From Sisyra terminalis (Eukaryota > Arthropoda > Insecta > Neuroptera > Sisyridae), in assembly GCA_958496175.1 (NCBI GenBank), contig OY292274.1:9300001-9364000 (forward strand): 64,000 bases of DNA, written 5' to 3'. Each line of letters opens with the position of its first letter. The stretch's first letter is position 1. The notes beneath the pieces were generated by a model. It made no database searches. It was not told the DNA's origin and was given only the letters and a program-made list of their open reading frames with translations. Position numbers and translations under genes: made by a program. This document shows, piece by piece, positions 1 through 11,342 of this stretch.

Positions 1-10
1 TAAAAAAAAG

Positions 11-139
11 AGATTAAAAATAAAGATTTATCACCCAGTTAATCAAAGCATGTGGATCTTAACAAGCAAAAGTAAGCGCAAAGCTCTTCAATATGGCGCT
101 AAATGCATAATGCACTAAACAATAAATAAAAGCTTTTAG
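11..139. repeat. Dispersed repeat, copy 1
   Basis: This block is nearly identical to 10645-10773, with only a few differences over about 129 bases. No reading frame or terminal structure is recognisable, so the repeat family is unknown. The second copy lies between two opposed PLE family A termini, so it may be internal PLE sequence or an unrelated element picked up with them. Seen in sequence: the repeat. Unknown: its identity. Confidence 0.75.
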
Positions 140-880
140 ACACATTTTGATTTGAAAATGAAAACTAAGTGAATTTTTATTCAGATTTAGGTTAAGGCTG
201 TAATTAGTTATCCTCTTTGTACTTATTTTACTAAGTAGAGATAATATTTGGGCTAAAATAGGACTGAAATGTCGGTTTAAATTTTTCATCAAATTTAATA
301 ACAAACCCAATATTAAGTATTTGACATAATGATTGGAATGTAAGCAAATGTTGGTCAGTGTTAATGTATTTAACTTAAAATGTTTGAAAAATTTGACCTC
401 TTTACATAGCGAGCAATAAATCAAATATTTTGGAAAGAAAAATTTTAATACAGTAAAATATTTAAACTACTTTTACTCAAATAAAATATGAACACCAATT
501 ATTTTTTTAAATCTAGGAACAGATAATAATCACAATTCTCATCGTAAATCGTTCAAACCATCCTTCATTTTTCTTGTGAATTTCAGTATTGCATTATCCT
601 GTTGCACTAACGGACACTTATGCAACTTTCCAGACCATTATATGACAAGTGTCTATCGCAGTGGTCCGGAAAATAAATCCGGATCAATAATACTTTTCGT
701 TAACTGAAGTATCTTTGTCCAGGTAATCTATAAAATAAGTCCTTTTGCAATCCTAAAATACAGTAAGCATTATCTTTCCAACAGACGGAACTAGACGCAG
801 TGGCGTGCACAACAAATATTTATATTACAAATATTTTATTTTATCTATATTATATGTATATTATTATAGTTTCAAAATTT
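140..880. other. No recognisable gene
   Basis: AT-rich sequence with only chance open frames. The segment around 540-830 is less AT-biased than its surroundings but shows no motif I recognise. Confidence 0.5.
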
Positions 881-924
881 ATATATGATTGACATATTTT
901 GTAATTATTTTAATTTTTTATAGA

Positions 925-961
925 AGCCTGATGAAGTTACGATACGTAACGAAACGTAGCT
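925..961 (+). ncRNA. Hammerhead ribozyme motif, PLE-like family C
   Basis: The conserved box CTGATGA lies at 928-934. One unpaired A follows, then stem II GTTACG/CGTAAC (936-941 with 945-950) closing a 3-base loop, then GAAA at 951-954. A short self-complementary ACGT and a permitted cleavage triplet GTA (956-958) come next. Stem I is only AGC/GCT (925-927 with 959-961). This is the type I order with a minimal stem III, as known from Penelope-like elements. The same block recurs in both arms of the palindrome at 25.2 kb. No coding region is attached here, so the element is a remnant. Self-cleavage is inferred, and the weak stem I makes it doubtful. Confidence 0.6.
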
Positions 962-999
962 AATTGAATAGTAAATATAATAAATAAAAAAACCGATCT

Positions 1000-2700
1000 T
1001 AAACAACCTGAATTGTCTTCTTATTTAAAAAAAGCTGAGATCTGAATTTTATCATCTATTGCCTTTAAGTTCTACGTAATTAATTATCCTACAACTCCCA
1101 GAACTTTAAAGACATCCCTCGTGTTTTAATATAACTTGTTTTTTAATAAATTCTTTCCTTTTCTTAATTTTTTACTAACAGTATTTTTTCAATAAGAAAA
1201 TTAGTTTAACTGTGGAAACCTGATAATTTTTTTCGACGAACATTTATTTCTTAGTCTGCAGAAAGAGTTGAATATAAAATACATAAAGAAATATTAATTT
1301 AATATAAATCCGACATTAAAATAAAAGACTTCTTGTAGACAGAAGTTTAAAAGAAATAGATTGACTCATTTTATTATGTAGATATTATCCAAAAAAAAAA
1401 CATAAAAGAAAACATCATTACAATGGAAAATAAAATCAACGAACAATTTAAGTGTAACCGTATTTTTCTTAGCGATCATAATCTGATTCTTAATGAACCA
1501 TTCGAATGCATATTACATAATCTTATCTATCCGTATACGACGAAGTCATCAAATTGCAATATTTAATAAATTTTATATTAAAATCTCACTAAAGTGAAGA
1601 AATGGGATCGTAATAACGAGATATAACAAACCTTTTTTTTTCTATTTATTACGCGCACTGATAAAATACAAGTTGTTATTTGTAGTTAAAATCTTTATCA
1701 ATTTACTTGATACAATATGAATTCATGCTGGAATATTATATTAGAAAGACGTTTTTAATGTAGATGCTCGTTAAGTAACCAAAGTCATAACTCGTTGTAT
1801 TATTACATAATAAAATTTCCCTGAAGCAGAAGAAACTCATAAATGATGAAGACGTCACAAAAAATAAAACAAATTTTGCAGTTAAATCCAGAGTTTTTAA
1901 ATAGTCATTAACTCTCACTTCACTTTAACAATATACTCTATAATTACAATATTAAATTTTTATTTCACGAATATTATTCCACACAGAAAAAAAATCGTTT
2001 AGAAAACTAGATGTATCTTATATTTTTCAAGTATTTTTTCCAATAAATTTTATGAAAAATACCTTCCATTCAATATTTAAGGTCTAAGATATCCTTATAT
2101 TTTCAAATACATAAAATGGGTTTTTGTAGTTCTTTCACATTTAGTTTTGTATGCTTGAATACTCTTTTTAATATCACAGATAGTTACTGGCCATTATTTT
2201 TTTATTTTATTGTCTATAACTGTGAGTTTTTGTTTGTTTTTTTTTATACCAACACATTTTATTATCGTATTTGTATTTATATGTACATATATACCTAGTT
2301 ATATTTTATGATAAGTTTTGTAACCAAATTATTACATAGCTAACAATTTTGAGAAGATAGTTAAATGATTAATATTTTTTTTATTAAAAAGTAGTGTCGG
2401 AAAAAAATGAATGTTTGGACCCATTTAGTAAAATATTCAATCATAAATTAGCAAGTCGTATATTATTAATTTCAAACTTAGTTCTTACTAAATGCCAAAA
2501 AAAAATTAAAGGAAGTATTGAAGGTTTTTATTAAGAGAGAATTAAATTATTAATGATGATTCTTTGAATCTAGGTAAATCATTTCCCTTTGGAAATAATC
2601 AAGGATTTTTAAGGATTCATGTTTAATATTTTTTCTTCAAGCCTTAACCTGCTTGAAGTTTCTTTTAATGATTATTTTTGCCAAATATTTCAATAAGGCT
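1000..2700. other. No recognisable gene
   Basis: AT-rich intergenic or intronic DNA with homopolymer runs. Short open frames at 1736-1918 and 2116-2298 have no recognisable domain and the composition of the background. Confidence 0.5.
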
Positions 2701-2709
2701 ACGTTTATA

Positions 2710-2866
2710 CAAGGTTTATAAAATACACAGGTGGCCTCATGCGCTACGTGACGTATCCAGTAAGAAATTCGTATATATCTTCAGACTGATTCAAATTTCA
2801 AAATTCTTCCTATGACGTCAAATTTTTTTTTTCTAATGAAGCAACCTGTGTAATTTATAAACCTTG
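2710..2866. mobile_element. MITE with 9-bp target duplication (Mutator-like)
   Basis: The termini are inverted repeats CAAGGTTTATAAA and its complement, extending to ACACAGGT/ACCTGTGT inside. The 157-base element is flanked on both sides by the identical 9-mer ACGTTTATA, at 2701-2709 and 2867-2875. There is no coding capacity, so it is non-autonomous. A 9-bp duplication is typical of Mutator-like elements; the superfamily assignment is inference from that length alone. Confidence 0.85.
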
Positions 2867-2875
2867 ACGTTTATA

Positions 2876-3555
2876 TATTTAATGTGTTTCGTTTTTCGAT
2901 ATTTTCATAAATTTTTACTTTTCTATACTTTAATTCATTTTATAAGTTTTTCCAACGACAATCAATGTGTACTTTCCCTATCTTTGTAACAAACAGTTCC
3001 AGGTTGTCAGCAAATTTGATGACCGCGAATGATTCGTTAGCTCACTGAAAAGTCTGGCAATTCTTCCAGGATTGCCTTCTCTCCATTTATTCGATTCATA
3101 ACTTTCTAATACATACATAAATTAAAACTTAACCATCCATCTAATCGACTTTTTTTTCAAAATCAATCAATCAATTTTTTTTTTGCGGGTCGATTAAACA
3201 CGTGCATATTTTTTAAACTTGTACTGTTTTTCATGCAGAACTTGTTTTTTTCTGAAATCAAATTGATTCACTTACAATACCTCATCGTTTAATATTTTGG
3301 TCAAAGCATTAGCAGTTAAGAACATGAAACTGATTCTATTGCCAATGCATTTATTCTCTTAAGTTTTTTTGCTCGTTTGCTACGGTATTAAGGTCTTTAT
3401 ATCATCTTTAACTTTCAAAGGAATTTCGTCATTTATTACTAACATTTCTATAATGCATGAAAAAGCGTCACATTATTACTGATCTTAGGCGCTTCTCGAA
3501 CCAATGTAAGTAATGTTTTAATTGAAAATCTATTATTTTAAGTAACAAGTAATTA
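2876..3555. other. No recognisable gene
   Basis: AT-rich sequence with runs of T and nothing recognisable, ending at the 5' terminus of the Helitron at 3556. Confidence 0.5.
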
Positions 3556-4020
3556 TCTATACTAATATATAAAATTTTTATGCCTGTTTGTACAATATGA
3601 TTTTGAACCCAATTTTTAGAGTAAATATTTGTTTCAAGAGGCCCTGATTCCTAATTAAAAATTTTAAAATATTTGTCTGTCTGTCTCTATGTGTGTCCCG
3701 ATTTAACTAAAGAACGGAATAATGGAATTTAATGAAATTCGGTATTAAGATATAACACAATTTTCCGCACATGTTAGGCTGCTTATCATTCCTTAAAAAT
3801 AATACGGAAAGGTATTTCGTAGAGATAAAACAAAAAAAAAAAATATTTTAGATAGGCGAGGTATATATCATTGGAAAAGTAATTAAAAGTGAGAAAATAA
3901 TCAGTAAAAATATTATAAGTTTAACTTATAAAAAGCACAGTAAACTCAATTCAAAGTCCAAAAAATTGCCTCTTTGAAATATAATCGCTTATATAACTAC
4001 TAACAAGCAAAGTTGCTGTT

Positions 4021-4095
4021 GATAGCGTAATTGCTGACGTATCTGATATTCAGATGATCCTAATTAAAAAAAACGTAGGTTCGAATCTTACAGTT
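4021..4095 (+). other. tRNA-like module inside Helitron E1
   Basis: TAGCGTAATTG at 4023-4033 fits the pol III A-box consensus, and GGTTCGAATC at 4078-4087 fits the B box. GTAGG/CTTAC forms a T-arm stem around the B-box loop, and ATCT/AGAT can form an anticodon-like stem. The acceptor stem is not convincing and the A-to-B spacing is longer than in a normal tRNA, so this is a tRNA-derived module rather than a working tRNA gene. The same module is in E3, E6 and twice in E7. Confidence 0.65.
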
Positions 4096-4174
4096 AACTT
4101 TTTTTTTTATAAAATTGTTGTAAATGCACCCTTAAGACTGCTCAATAAGGAAATAATAACGAAAAAAGTAATAG

Positions 4175-4198
4175 TAATAATAATAATAATAATAATTA
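4175..4198 (+). repeat. (TAA)n microsatellite
   Basis: Short run of TAA triplets within Helitron E1. An equivalent run is at the same internal position of E3 (about 19937-19956), so it belongs to the element family. Confidence 0.9.
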
Positions 4199-5239
4199 TA
4201 ATGAAGCTTAAAGTAAATACGTTTTTAAAATCGTCCATACATAATAAAGTGTATTTATATAGCCCCTATGACTGTTGAAATTTTAATATTCGATGTATTC
4301 CTAATAAGAAGTAGACATCTGATAAGATTTAATATTTTTTGAAAATTGCTACCCTAAAAGAGTAAATGGGGTGACTTAGTTTGTATGAGAACATGAAGAG
4401 TTAATCAACAATCAAAATTTTGAATTTAATAAGTATAACTAATAAATAAATAATAAATTAATAATAAGTATATGTTTTTGTTATATAATTTTTATAACAT
4501 CATTTTAAATAACGTCATTTCACTTAATTAGTATGAAATTTTATGTAGTAGGTACTTAGACCATATACCAAAAAGGCGGGTTTTAATTTTTGTAAGTCTT
4601 TCAACAATCAAACTTTTTAAAGTCCAATTTTTTGAACCAATGATTGTGACCTTAAGCAATTATATATTCTGCTGAAAAGCATTAAGGGAGCAATTTTTTA
4701 TCATATATTTCATTATCAATTAAAATATAAAATCTTCCAAACTAACTTTTCTTCGATATTAAGAACAATTTGAAAACCAATTATTGTTATTGAAAATAAA
4801 TAAAATATTCGAATTTACTTCCACGTTCTATATCTATTTCCAACAATTTTGTATGTACAACATCCAAATGTGCGAAATCGAATTGCTTTTTAGTCATAAT
4901 AATCAAAATAAAGATGGTCATATTTTTTTTCGTTTTACATTGTATTTTCCAATAGTGGTAAGGTTTGTACGGCATAACGTCTATTAAACAATTGAAATTT
5001 CAAATTTCATTACCCAAGTCATGTTAAAGACGAAACGTAAGTACCCTTTATTATAAAACAAAGTTGGTTTAGTATTAGAAATAAAAACTTTGGTCTGCTT
5101 AAAAATTTAAACTCTGTTAGATATGATATATACCATTGGAAAATGGTTAAATTAAATTTATAAGTGAGTTTTAAGTTGTTTGGCTTCCACATATTGTAAA
5201 CCTGAAAATCAGAAATACAAATTCACTAATAAATACATT

Positions 5240-5465
5240 GGCTCATATGTACTTTAGCACACCCACAATCTGGCAATGTTTCATTTTCGACTTTGTTTTT
5301 TAATTTAATTCGCGATTAAATCGGTCCATAATGAAAATTTAGCCACAAAAGAGAGAATTATACCATATTAGAATTGAATTAACAAAAATATCGCGAATTA
5401 AATTAAAAACAAAGTCGAAAACGCAACGTTGCCAGATTATGGGTGTGCTAAAGTACACTTGCGCC
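5240..5465. mobile_element. hAT-type MITE inserted in Helitron E1
   Basis: A 226-base element is flanked by a perfect 8-bp duplication AATACATT (5232-5239 and 5466-5473). Its ends are inverted repeats: GGCTCATATGTACTTTAGC on the left matches the complement of the right end at 15 of 19 positions, and the arms continue inward through CACACCCA and CGACTTTGTTTTT. The unoccupied site is visible in relatives: at 8381-8420 the sequence passes from ...AAATATATT straight to TGTGAGCAAATATC. An 8-bp duplication is typical of hAT elements. A degraded second copy is at about 45395-45540. Confidence 0.88.
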
Positions 5466-6131
5466 AATACATTTGTGCGCGAATGTCAAATAGCGATAAA
5501 TTCGGTGAACTTAAATAAAATGGTTTAATTATATAGTTGAGATTCAGATATTTTAATAATAAGTGCAAAGATACACAATGGTTATACTTGATTATGGAGG
5601 AACTGGGTTTCGTGCAATGGAACAAATTTTAATTTCGCGGTAGTTTTGTATATTGCAGTAGTGTAACAGTTTTGAGAAAAAGATTCATTCGGGAATTGAA
5701 ACAATGATATGGAATTTCTACTATTATTCAAAATCTAGACCCTTAACTTCTGTAATTTTGATGCGAGTATTTTGATAACTTTTTACTGTTTTTAGTCATA
5801 ACTAAGATCGACTTTATTGAACTTGACGATGTATTTTTTATGAATAGATACTGATTGATTTACGGTAAACCTACCGCAATTGAACATATTCTTTTTAGAT
5901 ATTTATTAATATTTTTTGAAAATTAATTGATCATTACATACAAATATTTTATTCTAAGCGGCAGTTTATTAAATGTATGTTAAATGTTAAATGTATTTTC
6001 AAGTATGATTAGGTTTTTCGTAAAAGAAATAAGAAAAATAAAAATTTTCAAATACCACTACAAATAGCAAATCAAAAAGAAAATATAATCTGCACCTACG
6101 TTACACAGACGAAGTCGCGGGTATCAGCTAG

Positions 6132-7990
6132 TACGTTGTATGATTGCAATTCTTCATAGTTATCAACAATAAGTTTAAAAGCGTTTAACCTTAGAAAATA
6201 CTACTTTAGAATTAAAGTGGCAAACTTGTTTGTGCTATATTATTTTTTTACCGTTCCTTATTACATTATTTGTTTTAAATCAATTCAAAATGATAATAAT
6301 TTAAATTTTATTGTTTTCACTAGTAAATTTAAATCTGTTTTAACTAAGTCAATAATGTTTGGTATAACAATTCATTCAAATTTAACTGGATAAAGCTATA
6401 TAGTCCATTGGGAATGTCAATCAAGTCCGCTTTTTACTGATTCCGTCATAAACTAAAATACATTCTTTGAAAAATAAATAAAACATCCCGTATTATATGC
6501 AGTTGTCGTAAATCATAATCCATCAAAAAACGGTATAGTCAAACTCTCTTGATATGGCCAGCGAAAAAGCTCATAAACAAGAAACAGAATAACATTTTCC
6601 TATGTTTTATCTTCAAAACCGTGTGTTTTATTCCCTGATTTATTCGCTTATCATTTTGACTGCTTATGTGAACGTGAATGTGTCAAAGAAGGATAATGTC
6701 TTACATAAAATATGTGCTTTTATTAAAATATTTGATATTTTTTCTATAATTTTTCTTTATCGATCGTCTTAAAAAGTTTCGGGAGCATTGATAGAGTGTA
6801 GTCGAATATTCACCAGACATACGTTGATGCTATGCAAATAAACATGAATGTGAAGCATAGTCGATGACCTTATGTTTGAGCATCTCTCATATGAGAAATA
6901 GATGACATACTCAATATGCCTGTCACTGGCATCCAAACACATTGTTCCCACACTATGTAAACACCGAAAAATGATACTTCGATCTATATGTACATTAGAC
7001 ATGGGGATATACGTTTCACCCTCAAGTAAGATGTATCATAGAATCTTGGTACAATAACTTCGAGTTTTTAATGCAATTGTTAAAGAAACTATATAATTGT
7101 TTATTTCGATTATTTTTGTTTAATTATAAAAAACAAAAAAATAATATTTTTTAAAGAAATCAAATCAAATTTAGGTTCATTTCTTTACAACACCCAAAGG
7201 AAATGCGTAATGTTATTGGCATTTTAATACTCTTATTGAAAAAAATCAACAATATTCTAACTATAAACTGCAGAAATCAATGACCAACTTAAATAACATA
7301 AAGTAAAGAACAACAATTTTATACTTGAATCAAAAAAAAAAAATGGTAAAACCCTATAGTTGCTAATGATGTAGTGAAAATAGCCCCTTTAAATGTCTTG
7401 AATTTTCCGGAAAATATAATTCAATTTAAAAAAAAAGAGATACACATTAAAGCGATTGACCTTAACATCGAATAAAAAAAAATATCCAACGATTTTTCTT
7501 TTAAAGAAGACAATTATTTACAACTAAAGACGAAACCCCTTTTTTCAGGAAAAAACTTTTACCGAAGACCAGCAAGCATTTTTAATGACGTACAAAAGAT
7601 TTGCTTTGGTTTTTCTGAATTGAGAAAGTATTATTATTTTTATTCGTTAATTATTAATGTAACCAATAATCACTAATTTTTCCACCCCTAATATCGATTT
7701 GAATCTTATCAATTTAATTACTTTTAATTTATATTATTAAATATTTTTGTACCGATTTCTTTTGTTTAAACTAATTGAGTTTTATGTTACAAAAGTAAAT
7801 ATGTAAAAACCAAATTTTATTTTTTTTGACTGACGAAAAAAAGGCCTTGTAGATATAAGCATAAATAAAATTCGTGCGATCAGTAAAAGATTGATGCTTC
7901 ACACCATAGTGGTCCAAACAAAATAATTGTAAATAGTAAATTTGGTAACCACTAAATTATCAATATTTCTTTCGTTGAAAATATTAGATA
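6132..7990. other. No recognisable gene
   Basis: AT-rich DNA. The minus-strand open frame 6769-7002 has no recognisable domain, and no splice-bounded exon stands out. Confidence 0.5.
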
Positions 7991-8262
7991 TTAGCTGATG
8001 TCCAGGACTTCCCCTACGTTACATTAGTGTTAGTTATACTTTGTTTTTTGATTAGCAGTTTGACGGGGTAAATGGAAATTTGTATCCTTTATATTCCTTT
8101 CACGAAAAACAAATTCATACCTAAAAATACTATAATAATATATATTTCATTTAAAGACATCAAATAAATTGCTTTTATAATTGAAAATTCATTTATAATG
8201 TTCAATTCATTTTCAAACAAATATCGATGAGATTTCAAAGGATTTAATAAATTGATATTTTA
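7991..8262 (-). mobile_element. Degraded Helitron 3' fragment
   Basis: It begins TTAGCTGATG (ancestral CTAGCTGAT), and its next 270 bases follow the minus-strand 3' region of E5 and E6, including a ACGAAAAAC...CATACCTAAAAA block. It is more diverged than the other copies and its hairpin is damaged, so it is an old fragment. Confidence 0.6.
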
Positions 8263-8330
8263 ATTTTCTAATGAGAATTGGGTTAGTGGCTCCTATCGAA
8301 ATAGAAAGAATAACAATTTAAAAGGGGGGG

Positions 8331-9081
8331 GTTAAGTTTTTTGGCTTTCACATATTGTAAACCAGACAATCCGAAATACGTATTCATAACTAAATATATT
8401 TGTGAGCAAATATCAAATAGCGAGAAATTCGGCGAATTAAAAGAAAATGTTTTAATTTTATTTGAACCTAAAATATTTTATTAATAAGAGCATAGATACA
8501 CAGTGGTTATACTTGATTATGGAGGAATTGGGTTTCGTGCAATTGAACAAATTTTAATTTCGCGATAGTTTTGTACATTGCAGTAGTGTAATAGTTTTGA
8601 GAAAAAGGTTCATTTGGGAGTCGAGACAATGAAATGGAATTTCTACTATTATTCTAAATCTTGACCCTTAACTTCTGTTATTTTGATAACTTTTTACTGT
8701 TGTAAGTCAAAATTAAGACCGCCTTTATTGAACTTGACGATATATTTTTTATGTATAGATACTGATTGGTTTATGGATTATTTGGTTCACGGTAGGTATT
8801 CCTACCGTAGGTATACGCGATTAATAAAACTCTTTTTAGATATTTTTTTATATTTTTTGCAAATCAATTGATGATTACATACAAATATTATATTCTAGGC
8901 AACAGTTTTTTTAATGTTTTTTTTTAAAGTTGTCAAAATAGTGTTTTCAGGTATGATTATGTTTTTCATAAAAGAAATAAGAAAAATAAAAATTTGTAAT
9001 ATACCACTACAAACAGTAAATCTTAAAAGAAAATATATTTAACACCTGCGTTACGCAGACGAAGTCGCGGGCATCAATTAG
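8331..9081 (+). mobile_element. 5'-truncated Helitron copy E2
   Basis: It matches the 3' part of E1 from the block TTTTTTGGCTTTCACATATTG to the terminal hairpin CGCAGACGAAGTCGCG at 9054-9070. The final CTAG has decayed to TTAG (9078-9081). It lacks the MITE present in E1, so it preserves the empty insertion site at 8400/8401. No coding sequence. Confidence 0.75.
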
Positions 9082-9232
9082 GTAATAATATTCACCTCCT
9101 ACTGGTTCCAAATTTCTGAAGTACATATTATTTAAGCTTGACATTCTTTCGTACATGTAAAGTTTTATTGGGTTTATAAAGGGGTTAAAAAAATGCATCG
9201 TGTCTTGTTTGATTTTTATTCGTGTTTCTAAT

Positions 9233-10275
9233 CTTTTTTTTTATTTTCAAATAAATTGCACAATCTGCATAGGGATGCAATAAGTGCATTCAATCCATAG
9301 ACAATCACAGGTAAGCAATAGTCCCAGTAGATTAGTGCTGTATTAGTACAAAGATTTTTAACAATCCATAGCGACAATAACAATAATAGTAATTCTTATA
9401 GCAATAACAACAATCATAAAAACAATCAACAGTAGCAATAAGAAAAATAATAATAGTCTTTAATAACATTATCAATGTTAAAAATAATGTGAAACATTAA
9501 TATATAAGTAATATTTAAAAATAAAGCTATATAATAAGAAATAATAATTTGGCAATAAAAAGTTAATAGGAATATTTGTTTAATTACAAAATCTATCAGG
9601 CAAATCTAATACATTCCATTTTTGTAACCTTCTTATCATCTCACTGTTGTCCAATAAGTTTATTGCGAGATGGTTGGAATGATCGTCTAGTTTTGTCAGG
9701 TATTTTTTACTAAACCTTTGAATTTCCTCCTTAACAGATGGCATTTCTGTATCTTCATGTATTTTTTATTGCTTATATACCATGAAGCCCCCATTATTTG
9801 TCGTAGGGTCCTTGATTGGAATCTTTGGAGGTTTTCAATGTTGGAGTTGGATGCAGTACCCCACAACTGTATCCTATATGTCCATATGAGCTTGAGGATG
9901 ACCATGTACAGAAGAAATTTGTTTTCTGTTGATAATGGTGCATTAGATGCCAGTACATTTTTTTTTGTATTTTTTATTTAAATGTTCTCGAGTTTTTTTG
10001 ATTTGCACAGCCCCTGTAAGTTTTTGATCTAAGTGCTCTTTTGCAGTAGTTCTGTGCCTTCCATTGTAACCGGTGGACATATGTTTTCTGCGGAGTGTAA
10101 ACATTATGTGTGTAGATCTTTTGACACGGCTTTGGATTCGAAAGCCACCACTTTTTCAATAAAGAGTTGTATTTTGCATAAGACCGACCGTGAAAGCCTT
10201 AAATCTAAAAGTATGTGTGTAGATTTTGCGTTGTTTATTTTTATTTTCCACTTTTTTGCCCATTTTTCTACTTTT
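9233..10275 (-). mobile_element. Jockey-clade LINE, copy 1 (5' truncated)
   Basis: The poly(T) run at the left end is the complement of a 3' poly(A) tail, preceded on the minus strand by a several-hundred-base 3' UTR rich in simple triplets. The reverse transcriptase C-terminal region lies between 9580 and about 10120. The right side is cut off by a PLE terminus near 10276. It is closely similar to 30334-31129. Confidence 0.8.
9580..10120 (-). pseudogene. Jockey reverse transcriptase C-terminus, broken
   Basis: Non-LTR reverse transcriptases copy the element RNA at the nicked target. Three separate minus-strand frames carry parts of the Jockey C-terminal region. The upstream frame has HIMFTLRRKH and, further on, KLTGAVQIKKTREHLNKK, matching the conserved block before the thumb. 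The middle frame has IWTYRIQLWGTASNSNIENL, a hallmark of the Jockey clade. The last frame holds EIQRFSKKYLTKLDDHSNHL and ends with LPDRFCN before a stop. At least two frameshifts separate these pieces, and a deletion lies upstream of KLTGAVQ. The catalytic motifs are missing through 5' truncation, so this copy cannot be active. Confidence 0.85.
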
Positions 10276-10600
10276 ACCAGTCAAAATAAGATTGTTTCGC
10301 TGACTTTGAACAGTTATATTGTGTATACAATATATAAAATATATTGCAGTCCAATTTATGAAGTATAATTTAATATAATAATATGTAAAAATCATACCAC
10401 CAACATAATTTTGAACCGAAGTTCAAACAAAAATATTCGTGACGTATTGCCCAGATACGTATTTCGATTGCCAAGCAATCATCATCAGTGGTCATCAAGT
10501 AGTTTGGATCAGTCCGTAACTGCTTTGTGATGATTTACTAATATATTCTATACGCAGTATAACTGTTCAAAGTCAACGAAAAAATCTTATTTTGAAATGA
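10276..10600 (-). mobile_element. PLE family A terminus, copy a
   Basis: Reading on the minus strand, this holds the family A terminal repeat: GTAACTGCTTTG complement, hammerhead motif, CAAATTTATG-like and TATGATTTTTATATATTA-like blocks, then GTATACAATATATA. Both edges carry an inverted AAAATAAGATTTTTTCGCTG-type sequence. No coding sequence is attached. It abuts the truncated Jockey copy. Confidence 0.75.
10448..10494 (-). ncRNA. Hammerhead ribozyme, PLE family A copy a
   Basis: On the minus strand: CTGATGA (10482-10488), one unpaired T, stem II GATTGC/GCAATC around TTG, GAAA, a self-complementary ATACGTAT stem III, cleavage triplet ATC, and stem I TGACCA/TGGGCA with five of six pairs. This is the most canonical family A copy, because the box reads CTGATGA rather than CTGAGGA. 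Confidence 0.75.
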
Positions 10601-10644
10601 TTAAAGTTTTGATATTTTTTTTTATAATTTAAAAAAAAAAGAAC

Positions 10645-10773
10645 AGATTAAAAATAAAGATTTATCACCCAGTTAATCAAAGCATGTGGATCTTAACAAG
10701 CAAAAGTAAGCGCAAAGCTCTTCAGTTTGGCGCTAAATGCATAATGCACTAAACAATAAATAAAAGCCTTTAG
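10645..10773. repeat. Dispersed repeat, copy 2
   Basis: Near-identical to 11-139. It is enclosed by PLE family A termini pointing away from each other. Identity unknown. Confidence 0.75.
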
Positions 10774-10784
10774 TATCATTTAAA

Positions 10785-10996
10785 GTGAATCATCGCAAAG
10801 AGTGATCCAAACTACTTGATGACCACTGAGGAAGATTGCTTGGTAATCGAAATACGTATCGGGGCAATACGTCACGAATATTTTTGTTTGAACTTTTGTT
10901 CAAATTTATGTTGGTGGTATGATTTTTATATATTATTATATTAAATTATACTACATAAATTGGACTGCAATATATTTTATATATTGTATACACAGT
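10785..10996 (+). mobile_element. PLE family A terminus, copy b
   Basis: The family A terminal repeat in plus orientation, running from AATCATCGCAAAG to TATTGTATACACAG. It contains an uninterrupted TTTTTATATATTATTATATT at about 10923-10942, one of the empty sites that show how Helitron E7 inserted in copy e. Confidence 0.78.
10820..10866 (+). ncRNA. Hammerhead ribozyme, PLE family A copy b
   Basis: CTGAGGA at 10826-10832, an unpaired A, stem II GATTGC/GTAATC with one G-U wobble, GAAA, self-complementary stem III, cleavage triplet ATC ending at 10860. Stem I TGACCA/GGGGCA is weaker than in other copies. Confidence 0.65.
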
Positions 10997-11342
10997 ACTT
11001 TGTCCAGGTTATTTTGGAGCTTGAACGAAGCTTCATTGGTCTAATCTATTTTAAGCATTTTCCTGTATCAACCGCATAAAAAGAACCAAGTATATATAGA
11101 ATTGTAATTTATTGGAAATATGGCATGAACCGTTTGTGAAATACATTTCTTTATTACTTGGTAAAAGTTCCATTTCGTTAAAATCAATCTTTTTTTCCTC
11201 CAGTTATGATAGTCGTTGACTCATACAAATACATTTAGAGCTTTTATATAATTTTATTTATTATCATGTCTCTTTACTGAACAGTATTGTCAAGTGACAA
11301 ACAACCATAGTGAATACGTGATATTGTTGAAGCAAACATTTT
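10997..11342. other. No recognisable gene
   Basis: AT-rich sequence leading into the less AT-biased 11.35-11.78 kb block; nothing recognisable. Confidence 0.45.

Larger units (their letters stand above)
3556..6131 (+). mobile_element. Non-autonomous Helitron, copy E1
   Basis: The element starts with TCTATACTAATATAT after an A and ends with CAGCTAG before a T. This is the TC...CTRR structure with A^T insertion and no target duplication that defines Helitrons. About 10 bases before the end lies a small hairpin around CAGACGAAGTCG. In intact relatives such as 9054-9070 it reads CGCAGACGAAGTCGCG and folds with a 3-base loop. No Rep/helicase frame is visible, so it would depend on another copy. 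Near the 5' end is a GTCTGTCTGTCT block. It carries a tRNA-like module (4021-4095) and an inserted MITE (5240-5465). Related copies lie at 7991-9081, 19316-21801, 23219-23727, 27771, 34076 and 39803. Confidence 0.85.

Noticed and set aside
4021..4095. Functional tRNA gene
   Set aside because: B box and T stem are good but the acceptor stem is unconvincing and the spacing too long; copies sit only in Helitrons.
10033..10368. 111-codon plus-strand frame
   Set aside because: Antisense shadow of the Jockey remnant running into the PLE A terminus.
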